Assembly: GCA_900473415.1 (NCBI GenBank)
Contig: UCLR01000008.1
Span: 124,001-188,000 of the forward strand
DNA length: 64,000 bases
Direction of reading: 5' to 3'
Source: Hyphomicrobiales bacterium
Lineage (GTDB): Bacteria > Pseudomonadota > Alphaproteobacteria > Rhizobiales > Beijerinckiaceae
Under the pieces are notes generated by a model. It saw only the letters and a list, made by a program, of their open reading frames with translations, had not been told where the DNA came from and did no database searches. Below are positions 37,013 to 46,081 of the stretch, piece by piece (the first letter of the stretch is position 1; every line of letters starts with the position of its first letter). Both the position numbers and the translations under genes were made by a program.

Positions 37013-38109
37013 CGCGACTCCGCTCCGATCAGGCGCACGCGCTGGCCTTCACGCAGAAGACCGGCGCCGGCGGTGACGACGATGTCGCCTATGTCCAATC
37101 CCTTGGAGATCTTGGCAGCGGCAGGATCCCAGCTCGCGACGTCGAGCTTTCGCAGCGAGACGGTCAGGCTCTTGGGATCGACCACCCAGACGCCCGTCTC
37201 CTTGTCCTGCTGCTTCAGCGCCGTGGCCGGAATGGTGATCGCCCCAGCACCGCCCGCCCGGGCCGAGCCCGACACCGCGGCCCCGAGCCGGAAAGCGGAC
37301 GAAGGATCGGTGAGCCCGACCCTGACGCGGAAGGTCCGCGTCACCGGATCGGCCTGCGGCGCGATCTCGCGGACCCGGCCTCCGGCCTCTGCACCCGCCT
37401 CCCCGTTCAAGACGACCCGCACCGGCATCCCCGGCGCGATCTGGCGCGCGAGGTCTGCCGGAATCTCGAAGACCGCATCGCGACCGTCGCGCCTAGCCAG
37501 CTGAACGATCATCCGGCCGGCCGCGACCACCTCCGCAGGTTCCGCCCCGACGCGGGTCACGATGCCGGGCGCATCGGCGGTCAGCGTAGTGAAGCCGACC
37601 ACGTCCTCGGCGGATCGAACGCGGGCCTGTGCTGCGTCGACCTGGGCACGCGCCGCGGTCTGCGCTTGCTTGGCGCTTTCGAAATCCGCCTGCGTGGTGA
37701 TGTGCCGCTCGAGCAAATGGCTCTGCCGCTGGAACTGGTTGTCGGCCTTGCGCAGATCGCCCTGCGCCGCCGTCAGCGCCGCCTGGGCCGAGCGAAGATC
37801 GTTGAGCTCGTTCTCAGGATCGAGCCGGGCAACGGTTTCGCCCTCTCGAACATTCGCGCCGACACCGACTAGGCGCTCGGCCAGCCGGCCGCCGATGCGG
37901 AATGCCAGCGACGCCTGGTCCTGCGCCTCAATATGGCCGGTGAAGGTGAGATCAGGCGCCTGGCGCGGAGGCTCGACCGTCACGGTCCGGACGTATCGGA
38001 CCACTGGGGGCGCCGCTTTTTCCTCCCGGTCGCAGGAGGCGACGGCGAGCGCAATGACGGCCGAGGCGGCGACGCAAGCCAGACGCGATGAAGCTTCGCT
38101 ATGCCTCAT
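37009..38109 (-). CDS. RND efflux periplasmic adaptor lipoprotein (first adaptor)
   Basis: A 366-residue membrane-fusion protein with lipobox VASC (Cys26), lipoyl-like SLAFRIGGRLAERLVGVG, coiled coil and the barrel element APQADPVTRTFRVRVG. ATG 38109 has GGGGAG about 6 bases upstream; a more upstream start would add 40 residues without signal-peptide character. It opens the operon and is clearly paralogous to the second adaptor but diverged, suggesting the pump may use a mixed pair. Confidence 0.92.
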   Translation of the reverse strand: MRHSEASSRLACVAASAVIALAVASCDREEKAAPPVVRYVRTVTVEPPRQAPDLTFTGHIEAQDQASLAFRIGGRLAERLVGVGANVREGETVARLDPENELNDLRSAQAALTAAQGDLRKADNQFQRQSHLLERHITTQADFESAKQAQTAARAQVDAAQARVRSAEDVVGFTTLTADAPGIVTRVGAEPAEVVAAGRMIVQLARRDGRDAVFEIPADLARQIAPGMPVRVVLNGEAGAEAGGRVREIAPQADPVTRTFRVRVGLTDPSSAFRLGAAVSGSARAGGAGAITIPATALKQQDKETGVWVVDPKSLTVSLRKLDVASWDPAAAKISKGLDIGDIVVTAGAGLLREGQRVRLIGAESR

Positions 38110-38324
38110 GCCCACTCCCCGGCAACCTCCCGGCGGCGCATCGGTGCATCCGGACGCCGCAAGCCTCGCCTCCGCATCGAACTCTTCCCCAAGCGCGCTC
38201 GCGCCCTGCGAAGGTCCACGGGACGACACGGCGACGCTAGCAACAGCGAAGCGAGCGCGGATGAGCTCAGAATCCCAACTCTGGGCTGCTCATCCCATTG
38301 TTGCGGAGCGTCCCGGCGGGGCGC

Positions 38325-39590
38325 CTAGGCGAGGCTCGCCGGCCCGCGCAGGGGCACACGACGCAAGCCGATCATGACGCAAAACAGCAGCGCCAGCCCG
38401 GCCGCCGCGACGGCGAACATCACGAGGTAGATCTGCTCGCCCCAGCTCTCGTAGAGGCGGCCGGAAACGGTGGTGAGACCTGCCATCGCTCCCGCCCAGC
38501 CAGCCGCCAGCCAAGCCTGGGCGCGCGCCTGCATCCCATCCGGCGCCAGCCGCGCCAGCAGGAAGATGCTGCCAAGATGGGTCGCGCCGAAGGTCAGTCC
38601 GTGCATCAGCTGCAGCAGAACGAGCGTTGCGAGGCCGGGATCCTGCGCCATGCCGGCCCAGCGCAGCAAGGTGACCGCCGCCGCCACGACCAGCAGGCCC
38701 GCCGCGCTCGCCGGCCCCCGCATACGGTAGCCGAGAAGCGCGAACAGCGCGACTTCCGACAGCACGCCGACCGCCCAGAGCCCGCCCATCGCGGCACCGG
38801 ACATTCCGTTCGCGCGCCAATGCAACGTGCCGAAACCGTAGAAGGCGGCATGGCTCGCCTGCACCAGCGCAGCGCCGGCAACCGTGCCCAGGAGGAGCAG
38901 AGACGGCCTTCGCAAGGCACCGCTCGAAGCAGCCACCTTGGGGCGGCGGCCGGCCTGCCCTCCGCAACGTATCGCGGCGCCGGCTGTGAGGACGGCCGAC
39001 AGCAGCAGCAGCACGATGATCGAGGGGGCCGCAAACCACTCCAGCGACCAGCCCGCCACCAGATTGGCGACGGCGAAGCCGATCGACCCCCACAGTCGGA
39101 TCCGCCCATAGGTCAATTCCGACTGCGGCTCCTCGGCAAGGCGGCCGAGCGTCATCGCATCCGCCAGGGCGATCAAGGGCCCTTGCGCCAGCGCGATGGC
39201 GATGACGGCGATGAGGATCGGCCAGAAGCTCGCCACTATCCCCAACAGCGCTGTGCCCATCGCGACCAGCACGGCGCAGATCGACAGCGCCGTCGAAATG
39301 CGCCCGCTGCGATCAGCCAATGCCCCGACGATCGGGTTCGCCGCGATCCGGGTCAGCAGCGGCGCAGCGAGGATGATGCCGATCGCATCGGCGCCCAATG
39401 ACTGCGCCTGCAGCCAGAGCGGAAAGAACGGAAGATTGACCCCCAGTTCGAAGAACAGGAAGGCATAGAGCCATGACAGCCGCGTGCCGGTTGTCCCCGT
39501 CCTCTGGGCAGCGGAGGCCGCTTCCGACCAAAGGGGGCTTTTACCGCTCCAGCCCGGCAGCCGGCCTCTCAGGAAGCGCTGGCGAACCAC
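38325..39590 (-). CDS. MFS transporter, HcaT-like
   Basis: A 421-residue 12-helix transporter. SWLYAFLFFELGVNLPFFPLW and the loop ALADRSGRIS match the HcaT/LacY-like (MFS_1_like) group linked to aromatic acids or nucleosides. The start is GTG 39590, supported by GGAGG 7 bases upstream and lying 22 bases inside the AraC gene, so translation is coupled. The substrate is unknown. The N-terminal 35 residues are Arg-rich and may be a cytosolic extension. Confidence 0.85.
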   Translation of the reverse strand: MVRQRFLRGRLPGWSGKSPLWSEAASAAQRTGTTGTRLSWLYAFLFFELGVNLPFFPLWLQAQSLGADAIGIILAAPLLTRIAANPIVGALADRSGRISTALSICAVLVAMGTALLGIVASFWPILIAVIAIALAQGPLIALADAMTLGRLAEEPQSELTYGRIRLWGSIGFAVANLVAGWSLEWFAAPSIIVLLLLSAVLTAGAAIRCGGQAGRRPKVAASSGALRRPSLLLLGTVAGAALVQASHAAFYGFGTLHWRANGMSGAAMGGLWAVGVLSEVALFALLGYRMRGPASAAGLLVVAAAVTLLRWAGMAQDPGLATLVLLQLMHGLTFGATHLGSIFLLARLAPDGMQARAQAWLAAGWAGAMAGLTTVSGRLYESWGEQIYLVMFAVAAAGLALLFCVMIGLRRVPLRGPASLA

Positions 39591-40588
39591 GGCGCAGCCT
39601 CCGAGACCGCCTCCGGCTCATCGGCAAAGGACCGCGCCAGACCGCGCTCGCGCGCCTCGGTGGGGCTGTAGCCGAACTCTCTTCGGAATGCCCGGCTAAA
39701 TGTCGAATGATCGACGAAGCCGACCTCGTTCCCGATCGCATGGATGGAAAGCGTCTCGCGCTGGGAGTTCAGCCGATGATGCGCCTCCCGCAGGCGCTCC
39801 CGGTTGATGAAGTGAGCGACGCCGCCGCTCTGCTCGAACATCCGGTACAGCTTGGATCGCGACATCGCGAGCAACCGGGCGAGCCTTTCCGGCCCGAAAT
39901 CAGGCGACGCCATGTTCTGCCTGACGACGCTGCGGGCCCTGTCGACGAGCATCGAGCCCAGCGGCGCCCTCGCCGCGTCCACCGAAGCGGGGTGCGGAAC
40001 GATACAGGCGGCGACCAGCGCCCGGGTCGGCATTTCGAGGCTTGCGGCCTGATCGGGAGCGACATGGGGCAACTGGCGGACCAAGCCGTCCATGTAGGCG
40101 ATGAGCAAAGGCGCGAAATCCTCGCTCACATCGAGGCCATGGGCTCCGTCCAGGCGCTGCTCTTCGGCGGGGCGCAGGTCGCGCGGGATGTAGAGCGTGA
40201 TGACCTCGTTGTCCCTGGCCTGTCCTTCATAGGGCAGCGCGAGCGAACGGAAGCTCAGCTCCTGGCTGGTCTGGCCGTCGGAAGAGGTTGTCCGCGCCAG
40301 GACCAGGCACCAATGGTCGAGATAGGATTTGGGCCGATGTCGCCACCGCCTGTCGGGCGCGCCCGAATAGACGATATGCGTCAGCGCCAGTTCGCCGAGA
40401 CGCCAGGACGAAAACTCCGCGCCAAAACCGGCGGATGCCTCGCGCGTCGGCAAGAGCTCGATCGTGTCCTCGTGCAAGGTCCGCCAGGCGTCGAACTGGT
40501 CCTTCGCCTGAAATCCCGTGGTGCAAAAATGCGCCACGGAAAACACGCTGACGTCCTTCCTCACCCCGCCATGAGAGAAAGCCGGCAT
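39569..40588 (-). CDS. AraC-family transcriptional regulator
   Basis: A 339-residue regulator. The N-terminal 190 residues resemble the AraC-binding-like domain (AraC_binding_2). The C-terminal 100 hold two helix-turn-helix motifs: ERLARLLAMSRSKLYRMFE, then IHAIGNEVGFVDHSTFSRAFRR with GYSPTEARE. It is coupled to the MFS gene, which is a likely target. A palindrome 62-98 bases upstream of its start is a candidate autoregulatory site. Confidence 0.92.
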   Translation of the reverse strand: MPAFSHGGVRKDVSVFSVAHFCTTGFQAKDQFDAWRTLHEDTIELLPTREASAGFGAEFSSWRLGELALTHIVYSGAPDRRWRHRPKSYLDHWCLVLARTTSSDGQTSQELSFRSLALPYEGQARDNEVITLYIPRDLRPAEEQRLDGAHGLDVSEDFAPLLIAYMDGLVRQLPHVAPDQAASLEMPTRALVAACIVPHPASVDAARAPLGSMLVDRARSVVRQNMASPDFGPERLARLLAMSRSKLYRMFEQSGGVAHFINRERLREAHHRLNSQRETLSIHAIGNEVGFVDHSTFSRAFRREFGYSPTEARERGLARSFADEPEAVSEAAPWFASAS

Positions 40589-40649
40589 CGATCACTCCGA
40601 TTGTTCTGCACCCCGCAGAATAGGAAGAAATCCAGCCCTTGAAAAAATT

Positions 40650-40686
40650 CTGATTGAGTTGAACCAACTCAATAAAGCTCAATCAG
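40650..40686. promoter_or_regulatory. Nested palindrome upstream of the AraC gene
   Basis: A perfect inverted repeat ATTGAGTTG (40653-40661) / CAACTCAAT (40665-40673) overlaps a second pair, CTGATTGAG (40650-40658) / CTCAATCAG (40678-40686). The two pairs share bases, so a transcript could fold two ways, or the shared half-sites could bind a protein in two spacings. It lies in an AT-rich stretch upstream of the AraC start. Confidence 0.5.
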
Positions 40687-41112
40687 AACAAGACCTAATG
40701 CAAATATCTTAAAATCAGAAGTATCAACCAAATGTTGGCACCATGAACACACCGCGTCAACCCTGATACGCCGTTACGATATCGCCTCCCTGATCGCAGC
40801 TGTGACCGGAAGGCAGCGGCCGGGCCGAGCGCTCCCACCGCGGATCTGATCCATCCCGGTGGGGTACTTGGGCGTCGAACGGTCCGTAGAAGGCCGCTCC
40901 GTCACCGGCAAACCGGAGTACATCCGGCAAATGCCGCAGGGCTCGATTTTGGGACAGGCGGCCCAGACTTTGGGATTCTCTGCCGATGTCCTCCCCGCGC
41001 CGGGATTTAAGGTTCACGCCTGAGACTCGGAATCTTGTCTGCGCCGGGGCCTGCTCCCGGCGCGCGCAGCAGATCCTGCGGGACAGCTTTTGGCTCAAGG
41101 GGGATGAGAGCG
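40687..41112. other. Gene-less stretch between the palindrome and the AbgT gene
   Basis: I see no convincing coding frame here. Frames of over 100 codons exist on the minus strand but have no family character or ribosome site. The part near 40690-40760 is AT-rich and probably promoter DNA for the divergent genes; the part near 41100 carries the AbgT ribosome site. Confidence 0.4.
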
Positions 41113-42663
41113 ATGACGACCACCACCGCCGCGCCGAAGACCAGCATGCAGAGGTTCCTCGACACGGTCGAGAAGGTGGGAAACATGGTTCCCCACCCCG
41201 TCGTCATCTTCCTAATCCTGATCGGCATCGTCATCGCCCTGTCGGCGGTGCTCGGGCTTTTCGGCGCCGCGGTAACCTTCGAACGGATCAATCCCGACAC
41301 ACACAAGATCGAGACGGCCAGCACGGCGATCCGCAGCTTGCTGACGATCGAAGGCATCCGCTTCATGTACTCGTCGCTCGTGCCGAACTTCATGAGCTTC
41401 ACGGCGGTGGGCCTGATGATCGTGGCAATGATCGGCGCCGGCGTCGCCGAGGAATCGGGGCTGGTGACGGCCCTGATCCGCAAGCTCGTCATCGTCTCCC
41501 CCGGCTGGGCGCTGACCTATATCCTGTCCTTCGTCGGCATTCTCTCTTCGATCGCCGCCGATGCTGGCTATCTTGTCCTGATCCCGCTCGCGGGCGTCGC
41601 CTATCTCGCGGTCGGACGCAACCCGGTGGCAGGCCTGGCGTTGGGATTCGCGGCCGTCGCCGGCGCCTTCACCGTCAACATGCTGATCAAGCCGCTCGAT
41701 GCGGTCCTTGTCGAGTTCACAAATGATGCGGCGCGCCTGGTCGATCCGAACCGCACGATCGGCCTTGCCTCCAATCTCTGGTTCTCGATCGCCTCGGTGC
41801 TGGTCCTGACCGTCATCGTCGCCTTCATTACCGACCGGATCATCGCTCCGCGCCTAGGCGTCTACGATCCCGCGCTGGCCGCCGAAGGCACGGTCACCGA
41901 GCAAGGCGCCGTATTGTCCGAGGCGGAATCGCGCGGCTTGCGCTTTGCCGGCTTCGGCATGCTCGGCTTGATCGTGGTCTTCTGCCTGCTGACGCTTCCT
42001 CCGGGCGCGCCGCTGCGCGATCCAGCGACCGGCGTGCTGATCGGCAACTCGCCTTTCATGAACGGGCTGATCGCGCTGATCATGCTGATGTTCCTGATCT
42101 CCGGATGGACCTATGGCATCGGCGCCGGAACGATGCGCAGCTTGACCGAGGTCATCGCGGCGATCGAGAAATCGATCAAGAGCATGGGTGGGACGATCTT
42201 CCTGTTCTTCGTGCTCAGCCAGTTCGTCGCCTATTTCACCTACACCAATATCGGCACGGTGATGGCGCTGAGCCTCTCGGGCGTGCTGCAGGCGGCCAAT
42301 ATCGGCGCGCTGCCGCTGTTGATCGGCTTCATTGTCGTCGTCGCGATCATTGATCTGCTGCTCACGGGCGCCATCGCGAAATGGGCGATCTTCGCGCCGG
42401 TCTTCGTGCCGCTGCTGATGAAGCTCGGCGTCGAGCCCGAAGCGGTCCTGGCCGCCTACCGGGTCGGCGACTCGCCGATGAACGCCATCACCCCGCTCAA
42501 CGCCTATTTCGCCCTGGTCGTCGGCTTCGCCCAGAAATACGACCGCAGCGCCGGCGTCGGCACCATCGTCTCGCTGATGCTGCCCTATGTCGTGTGGATC
42601 TTCGTACTGTGGACGGCGCTCTTCGCTGTCTGGAAGATGCTCGGCCTGCCCTGGGGCCTCTGA
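41113..42663 (+). CDS. AbgT-family transporter
   Basis: A 516-residue inner-membrane transporter of the AbgT family, known for p-aminobenzoyl-glutamate uptake in E. coli and for sulfonamide export (MtrF, YdaH) in others. Diagnostic parts are VGNMVPHPVVIFLILI at the start, SIAADAGYLVLIPLAG, the re-entrant hairpin SGWTYGIGAGT and GDSPMNAITPLNAYF. The start is ATG 41113; an in-frame ATG at 41104 lies directly against the G-rich ribosome site (41099-41103). The peptidase gene follows after 45 bases, suggesting import of a peptide-like substrate. Confidence 0.9.
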   Translation: MTTTTAAPKTSMQRFLDTVEKVGNMVPHPVVIFLILIGIVIALSAVLGLFGAAVTFERINPDTHKIETASTAIRSLLTIEGIRFMYSSLVPNFMSFTAVGLMIVAMIGAGVAEESGLVTALIRKLVIVSPGWALTYILSFVGILSSIAADAGYLVLIPLAGVAYLAVGRNPVAGLALGFAAVAGAFTVNMLIKPLDAVLVEFTNDAARLVDPNRTIGLASNLWFSIASVLVLTVIVAFITDRIIAPRLGVYDPALAAEGTVTEQGAVLSEAESRGLRFAGFGMLGLIVVFCLLTLPPGAPLRDPATGVLIGNSPFMNGLIALIMLMFLISGWTYGIGAGTMRSLTEVIAAIEKSIKSMGGTIFLFFVLSQFVAYFTYTNIGTVMALSLSGVLQAANIGALPLLIGFIVVVAIIDLLLTGAIAKWAIFAPVFVPLLMKLGVEPEAVLAAYRVGDSPMNAITPLNAYFALVVGFAQKYDRSAGVGTIVSLMLPYVVWIFVLWTALFAVWKMLGLPWGL

Positions 42664-42708
42664 CCTGCCCGCTCGCGAAGCTCTCCGTCGGTCCTCCAAC
42701 CCAACCGG

Positions 42709-43923
42709 ATGCAGATCATGACGACACCCGCCATTCCGCTCGACGTCGAAGCCGCCATCGCGCATCTGATGCGCTTCCTCTCGGTCGAGGGCGTCACCGG
42801 CCACGAAGCCAATATCGCCGCCGCCGTCAGCGAGGCCCTGAAGGCTGTCGGCGTCCCGGCCTCGGCCATTCGCTTCGACGACGCCAACAAGCGCATCCCG
42901 CTGCCGACCGAGACCGGCAACCTCATCGTGGACCTGCCCGGCACCAAGGCCGGCCCGCGCCTGCTCTTCTCGACGCATCTCGACACCGTGCCGCTCTGTG
43001 CCGGCGCCAAGCCGGAGCGGAAGGGTGACCGCATCGTCTCCGACGGCACCACGGCGTTGGGCGGCGATGCCCGCACCGGCGTGGCTCTGCTCGTCGTGCT
43101 GGCCGAGACGCTGATCAAGCACAAGCTGCCCCATCCGCCGATCACGCTGCTGTTCACGGTCCGTGAGGAAAGCGGCCTGCACGGCGCCCGCGAGCTCAAC
43201 CCGAAGGATCTCGGCGGCGCCGCGATGTGCATCAATGTCGATGGCCAGCTCGCCTCGGAGCTGCTGGTCGGCGCCGTCGGCCAGGAGAACTGGGAAGTCG
43301 AGATCACCGGCAAGGCCTCTCATGCCGGTGTCGCCCCCGAGAAGGGCATCTCCGCGACGCTGGTCGGCTCGATCGCGATTGCGGAAGCACGCCGCGAAGG
43401 GTGGTTCGGCAAGATCGTCAAGCCGGACGGTCGCGGCACCAGCAATGTCGGCATCTTCGGCGGCAAGGGCGGCACCGTCGCGGCGGGCGACGCCACCAAC
43501 GTCGTCACCGACTACGCCTATATCCGCGGCGAGGCCCGCAGCCCGGAGGCCGCCTTCGCCACGACGATCGCCGAGGCCTTCAAGGCCGCCTTCGCCAAGG
43601 CGCAGGCCGAAGTGAAGGACGACGCCGGCGAGACGGCGCAGGTGAAGTTCACCCACAAGCCCTCCTACCCGCCCTTCGAGCTGGCGAAGGACGCGCCTGT
43701 GGTGAAGCGCGCCGCCAAGGCTCTCGGCATTCTCGGCATCGAGCCGGTCTATCTCTTCTCGAATGGCGGCCTCGACGCCAACTGGCTCGACAAGCACGGC
43801 GTGCCGACGATCACGATCGGCGCCGGCCAGGCCGAGATCCATACGATCAAGGAATATGTGAATCTGACCGAGTACGAGAAGGGTTGCCGCCTCGGCATCC
43901 TGATGGCGACGCTCGAAGACTGA
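42709..43923 (+). CDS. M20-family metallopeptidase (PepT-like)
   Basis: A 404-residue cytosolic zinc peptidase. Metal ligands are visible in order: His in FSTHLDTVP, bridging Asp in LGGDARTGVA, the catalytic/metal Glu pair in REESGLHG, Asp in INVDGQ and His in AEIHTIKEYV. The dimerisation insert contains KASHAGVAPEKGISA. Overall it is closest to tripeptidase T and related M20 enzymes. With the AbgT transporter it would cleave imported p-aminobenzoyl-glutamate or small peptides; that pairing is inferred from position. ATG 42718 is an alternative start. Confidence 0.9.
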   Translation: MQIMTTPAIPLDVEAAIAHLMRFLSVEGVTGHEANIAAAVSEALKAVGVPASAIRFDDANKRIPLPTETGNLIVDLPGTKAGPRLLFSTHLDTVPLCAGAKPERKGDRIVSDGTTALGGDARTGVALLVVLAETLIKHKLPHPPITLLFTVREESGLHGARELNPKDLGGAAMCINVDGQLASELLVGAVGQENWEVEITGKASHAGVAPEKGISATLVGSIAIAEARREGWFGKIVKPDGRGTSNVGIFGGKGGTVAAGDATNVVTDYAYIRGEARSPEAAFATTIAEAFKAAFAKAQAEVKDDAGETAQVKFTHKPSYPPFELAKDAPVVKRAAKALGILGIEPVYLFSNGGLDANWLDKHGVPTITIGAGQAEIHTIKEYVNLTEYEKGCRLGILMATLED

Positions 43924-43973
43924 GATCCCGCAAACGGGTCTGCGGCCGAGCGGGACCCACTAGGAGCTGATGC

Positions 43974-45803
43974 GTGAGCCCAATCGCCTATACCGGCCTC
44001 ATCGTCGCCATCGCCGTCGTCCTGTTCGTCACGAACAGGGTGCCCGTTGTGCTCGTCGCGATGGGCACCGCGCTCGGCCTCTGGGCGACGGGCGTCCTCA
44101 CCCTGCCCCAGGCGCTCGGCGGCCTCGGCGATCCGGCGGTGATCTTCATCGCCTCCCTCTTCGTCGTCAGCTCCGGCCTTGAAGTTACAGGCGTGACCGC
44201 CTGGGCGGGCCAGCTTCTGATCAGGGGCGCGGGAGAGGAAAGCCGCGTGCGGCTTCTGCTGATGATGATGGCGCTGGTCGCCCTCCTGGTCGCGCTGATC
44301 AGCCTGAACGGCGCCGTGGCCGCGCTGCTGCCGGTGGTCGTCGTCATCGCCGTCCGACTCAGACGCAACTCCTCGCAGCTGCTGATGCCGCTGGTCTTCG
44401 CCGGCCATGCCGGCTCGATGCTGGCCCTGACCGGCACGCCGGTGAACGTGCTGGTCTCCGAGGCGGGCATGGACGCCGGCGTCGGCGAGTTCGGCTTCTT
44501 CGAGTTCGCGCTCGCCGGCATCCCGCTGCTCGCCGGCACGATGGCGATCATTGTCCTGTTCGGCGAACGCCTGCTGCCGCAGCGCAACGGGGCTACGATG
44601 CCCGCGGATTTCAGTCGGCACGCCAGGACACTGGTCGAACAATACGGCTTGGCGAGCGGCCTCTATCAATTGCGGATTCGCGCGACTTGTCCCTTTGTCG
44701 GGGCGGCCGCCGAGGCGGTCGAACTGGATCGATGGCCAGGGCTTCAACTGGTGGCCATCCAGGAAGGCGACACGGCCCAGCCGCTCCGCCGCGCCACGAT
44801 CGCGGTGGGCGACCATCTGCTCATCCGGGGCGAGGCCGAGACCGCGGCAAGCTTCGCAGCGGAATTGCACCTCGCCTTTCGTGAGGAAGGCGGCGGAAAG
44901 GGCGAGGACACCCTCTTCAACCGCCGCTCCGGCCTGGCCGAGGTCGTGATCCCGCCGCGCTCCGGCCTGATCGGCCAGACCGTGTTTCCCGGCATGGTCA
45001 CCGAAAGCGGCGACCTGATCATTCTGGCCATCCAGCGCGGCGCCGGCGAGGCGCCGAGCGCCGGCACGACGAAGCCGGCCGGCGTCGAGCTGCAGGCCGG
45101 CGACACCATGCTGCTTCAGGGCACCTGGAAGGCGCTCGACACTCATCTCAACGACCCCAATGTTCTCGTCGTCAGCTCGCCGGAGCTGGTGCGACGGCAG
45201 GCCGTCCCGATGGGGCCGGGAGCCAAGCAGGCCGTCATCATCCTGTTCGCGATGGTCCTGATGCTGGCGACCGGCGTCGTGCCTTCGGCCGTGGCGGGCC
45301 TGCTGGCGGCGGGCGCCATCATCCTCTGCGGCATCCTCACCGTCGAGCAGTCCTACCGCGCGATTAGCTGGACCACGGTCATCCTCGTCGGCGCGATGAT
45401 GCCGCTCTCGACCGCGATGATCGAGACCGGCGCCGCCAAGCTGATGGCCGAACGCCTTGTCGCCCTGGTTGGTGATGCCGGGCCGATGGCGCTGCTCGCA
45501 GGGCTCTTCGTCCTGACGGCGGTCCTGGGCCAGCTCATCAGCAACACCGCGACGGCTCTCATCGTCATCCCGATCGGCGTGGCTGCCGCGACCGCCATGG
45601 GCATCTCGCCGCGGCCCGTGCTCATGAGTACGGCCGTCGCCGCCGCCGCCGCGTTCCTGACGCCGATCGCGACGCCGACGAACCTGATGGTGATGGGTCC
45701 GGGCGGCTACGTCTTCAGCGACTACTGGAAGCTCGGCCTGCCGCTGCTGATCTGGTTCTTCATCGTCGCAGTTTTTATCGTGCCACTGATCTGGCGCTTC
45801 TGA
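43974..45803 (+). CDS. SLC13-type permease with two TrkA-C domains
   Basis: A 609-residue inner-membrane transporter of the CitT/DASS-like superfamily. Helices fill residues 1-210 and 415-609, with the SLNGAVAALLPVV and LTGTPVNVLVSEAG elements and a repeat of the same motif (QLISNTATALIVIP, TPIATPTNLMVMGPG) near the end. Between them lie two TrkA-C (RCK_C) domains (about 225-295 and 320-395), often ligand sensors. The substrate may be sulfate, citrate or another dicarboxylate. The start is GTG 43974 with AGGAG 7 bases upstream. Confidence 0.88.
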   Translation: MSPIAYTGLIVAIAVVLFVTNRVPVVLVAMGTALGLWATGVLTLPQALGGLGDPAVIFIASLFVVSSGLEVTGVTAWAGQLLIRGAGEESRVRLLLMMMALVALLVALISLNGAVAALLPVVVVIAVRLRRNSSQLLMPLVFAGHAGSMLALTGTPVNVLVSEAGMDAGVGEFGFFEFALAGIPLLAGTMAIIVLFGERLLPQRNGATMPADFSRHARTLVEQYGLASGLYQLRIRATCPFVGAAAEAVELDRWPGLQLVAIQEGDTAQPLRRATIAVGDHLLIRGEAETAASFAAELHLAFREEGGGKGEDTLFNRRSGLAEVVIPPRSGLIGQTVFPGMVTESGDLIILAIQRGAGEAPSAGTTKPAGVELQAGDTMLLQGTWKALDTHLNDPNVLVVSSPELVRRQAVPMGPGAKQAVIILFAMVLMLATGVVPSAVAGLLAAGAIILCGILTVEQSYRAISWTTVILVGAMMPLSTAMIETGAAKLMAERLVALVGDAGPMALLAGLFVLTAVLGQLISNTATALIVIPIGVAAATAMGISPRPVLMSTAVAAAAAFLTPIATPTNLMVMGPGGYVFSDYWKLGLPLLIWFFIVAVFIVPLIWRF

Positions 45804-45814
45804 GGAGGGAAACG

Positions 45815-46081
45815 ATGCGTTCGAAGCTTGCTCTTCTAGCCGTCTGTCTGGCGCTCGCGGGTTGCAACACCGACTCCGCGGACCAAAGGACCCTGGGCGG
45901 CGGCCTCATCGGCGCCGGCACCGGAGCCGTGGTCGGCGGCATCGCCGGTGGCGGCCGCGGCGCTGCGATCGGTGCAGCCGTCGGCGGCGTTGCCGGCGCG
46001 TTGATCGGACGCGCGACCACCCCGAACAATTGCATCTTCCAGGATCGCTACGGGCGCCGGTTCGAAGCCCGCTGCCCCTGA
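45815..46081 (+). CDS. Glycine-zipper lipoprotein
   Basis: An 88-residue lipoprotein with signal peptide and lipobox LAGC (Cys17). Residues 28-65 form a glycine-zipper hairpin (GGGLIGAGTGAVVGGIAGGG and GAAIGAAVGGVAGALIG) of the YMGG/2TM type found in osmotically induced and outer-membrane lipoproteins. Two cysteines near the C-terminus could pair. It begins 12 bases after the permease stop, so it is probably cotranscribed. Confidence 0.85.
   Translation: MRSKLALLAVCLALAGCNTDSADQRTLGGGLIGAGTGAVVGGIAGGGRGAAIGAAVGGVAGALIGRATTPNNCIFQDRYGRRFEARCP

Noticed and set aside
34457-37504. A 1,015-codon open frame on the plus strand opposite the RND pump
   Set aside because: It is an antisense shadow of the pump and adaptor genes: very rich in Arg, Asp, Glu and His, with no domain, no ribosome site and a clear real gene on the other strand.
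41854-43842. A 662-codon minus-strand frame opposite the AbgT and M20 genes
   Set aside because: Composition is charged and repetitive, with no recognisable family; it mirrors two well-supported genes.
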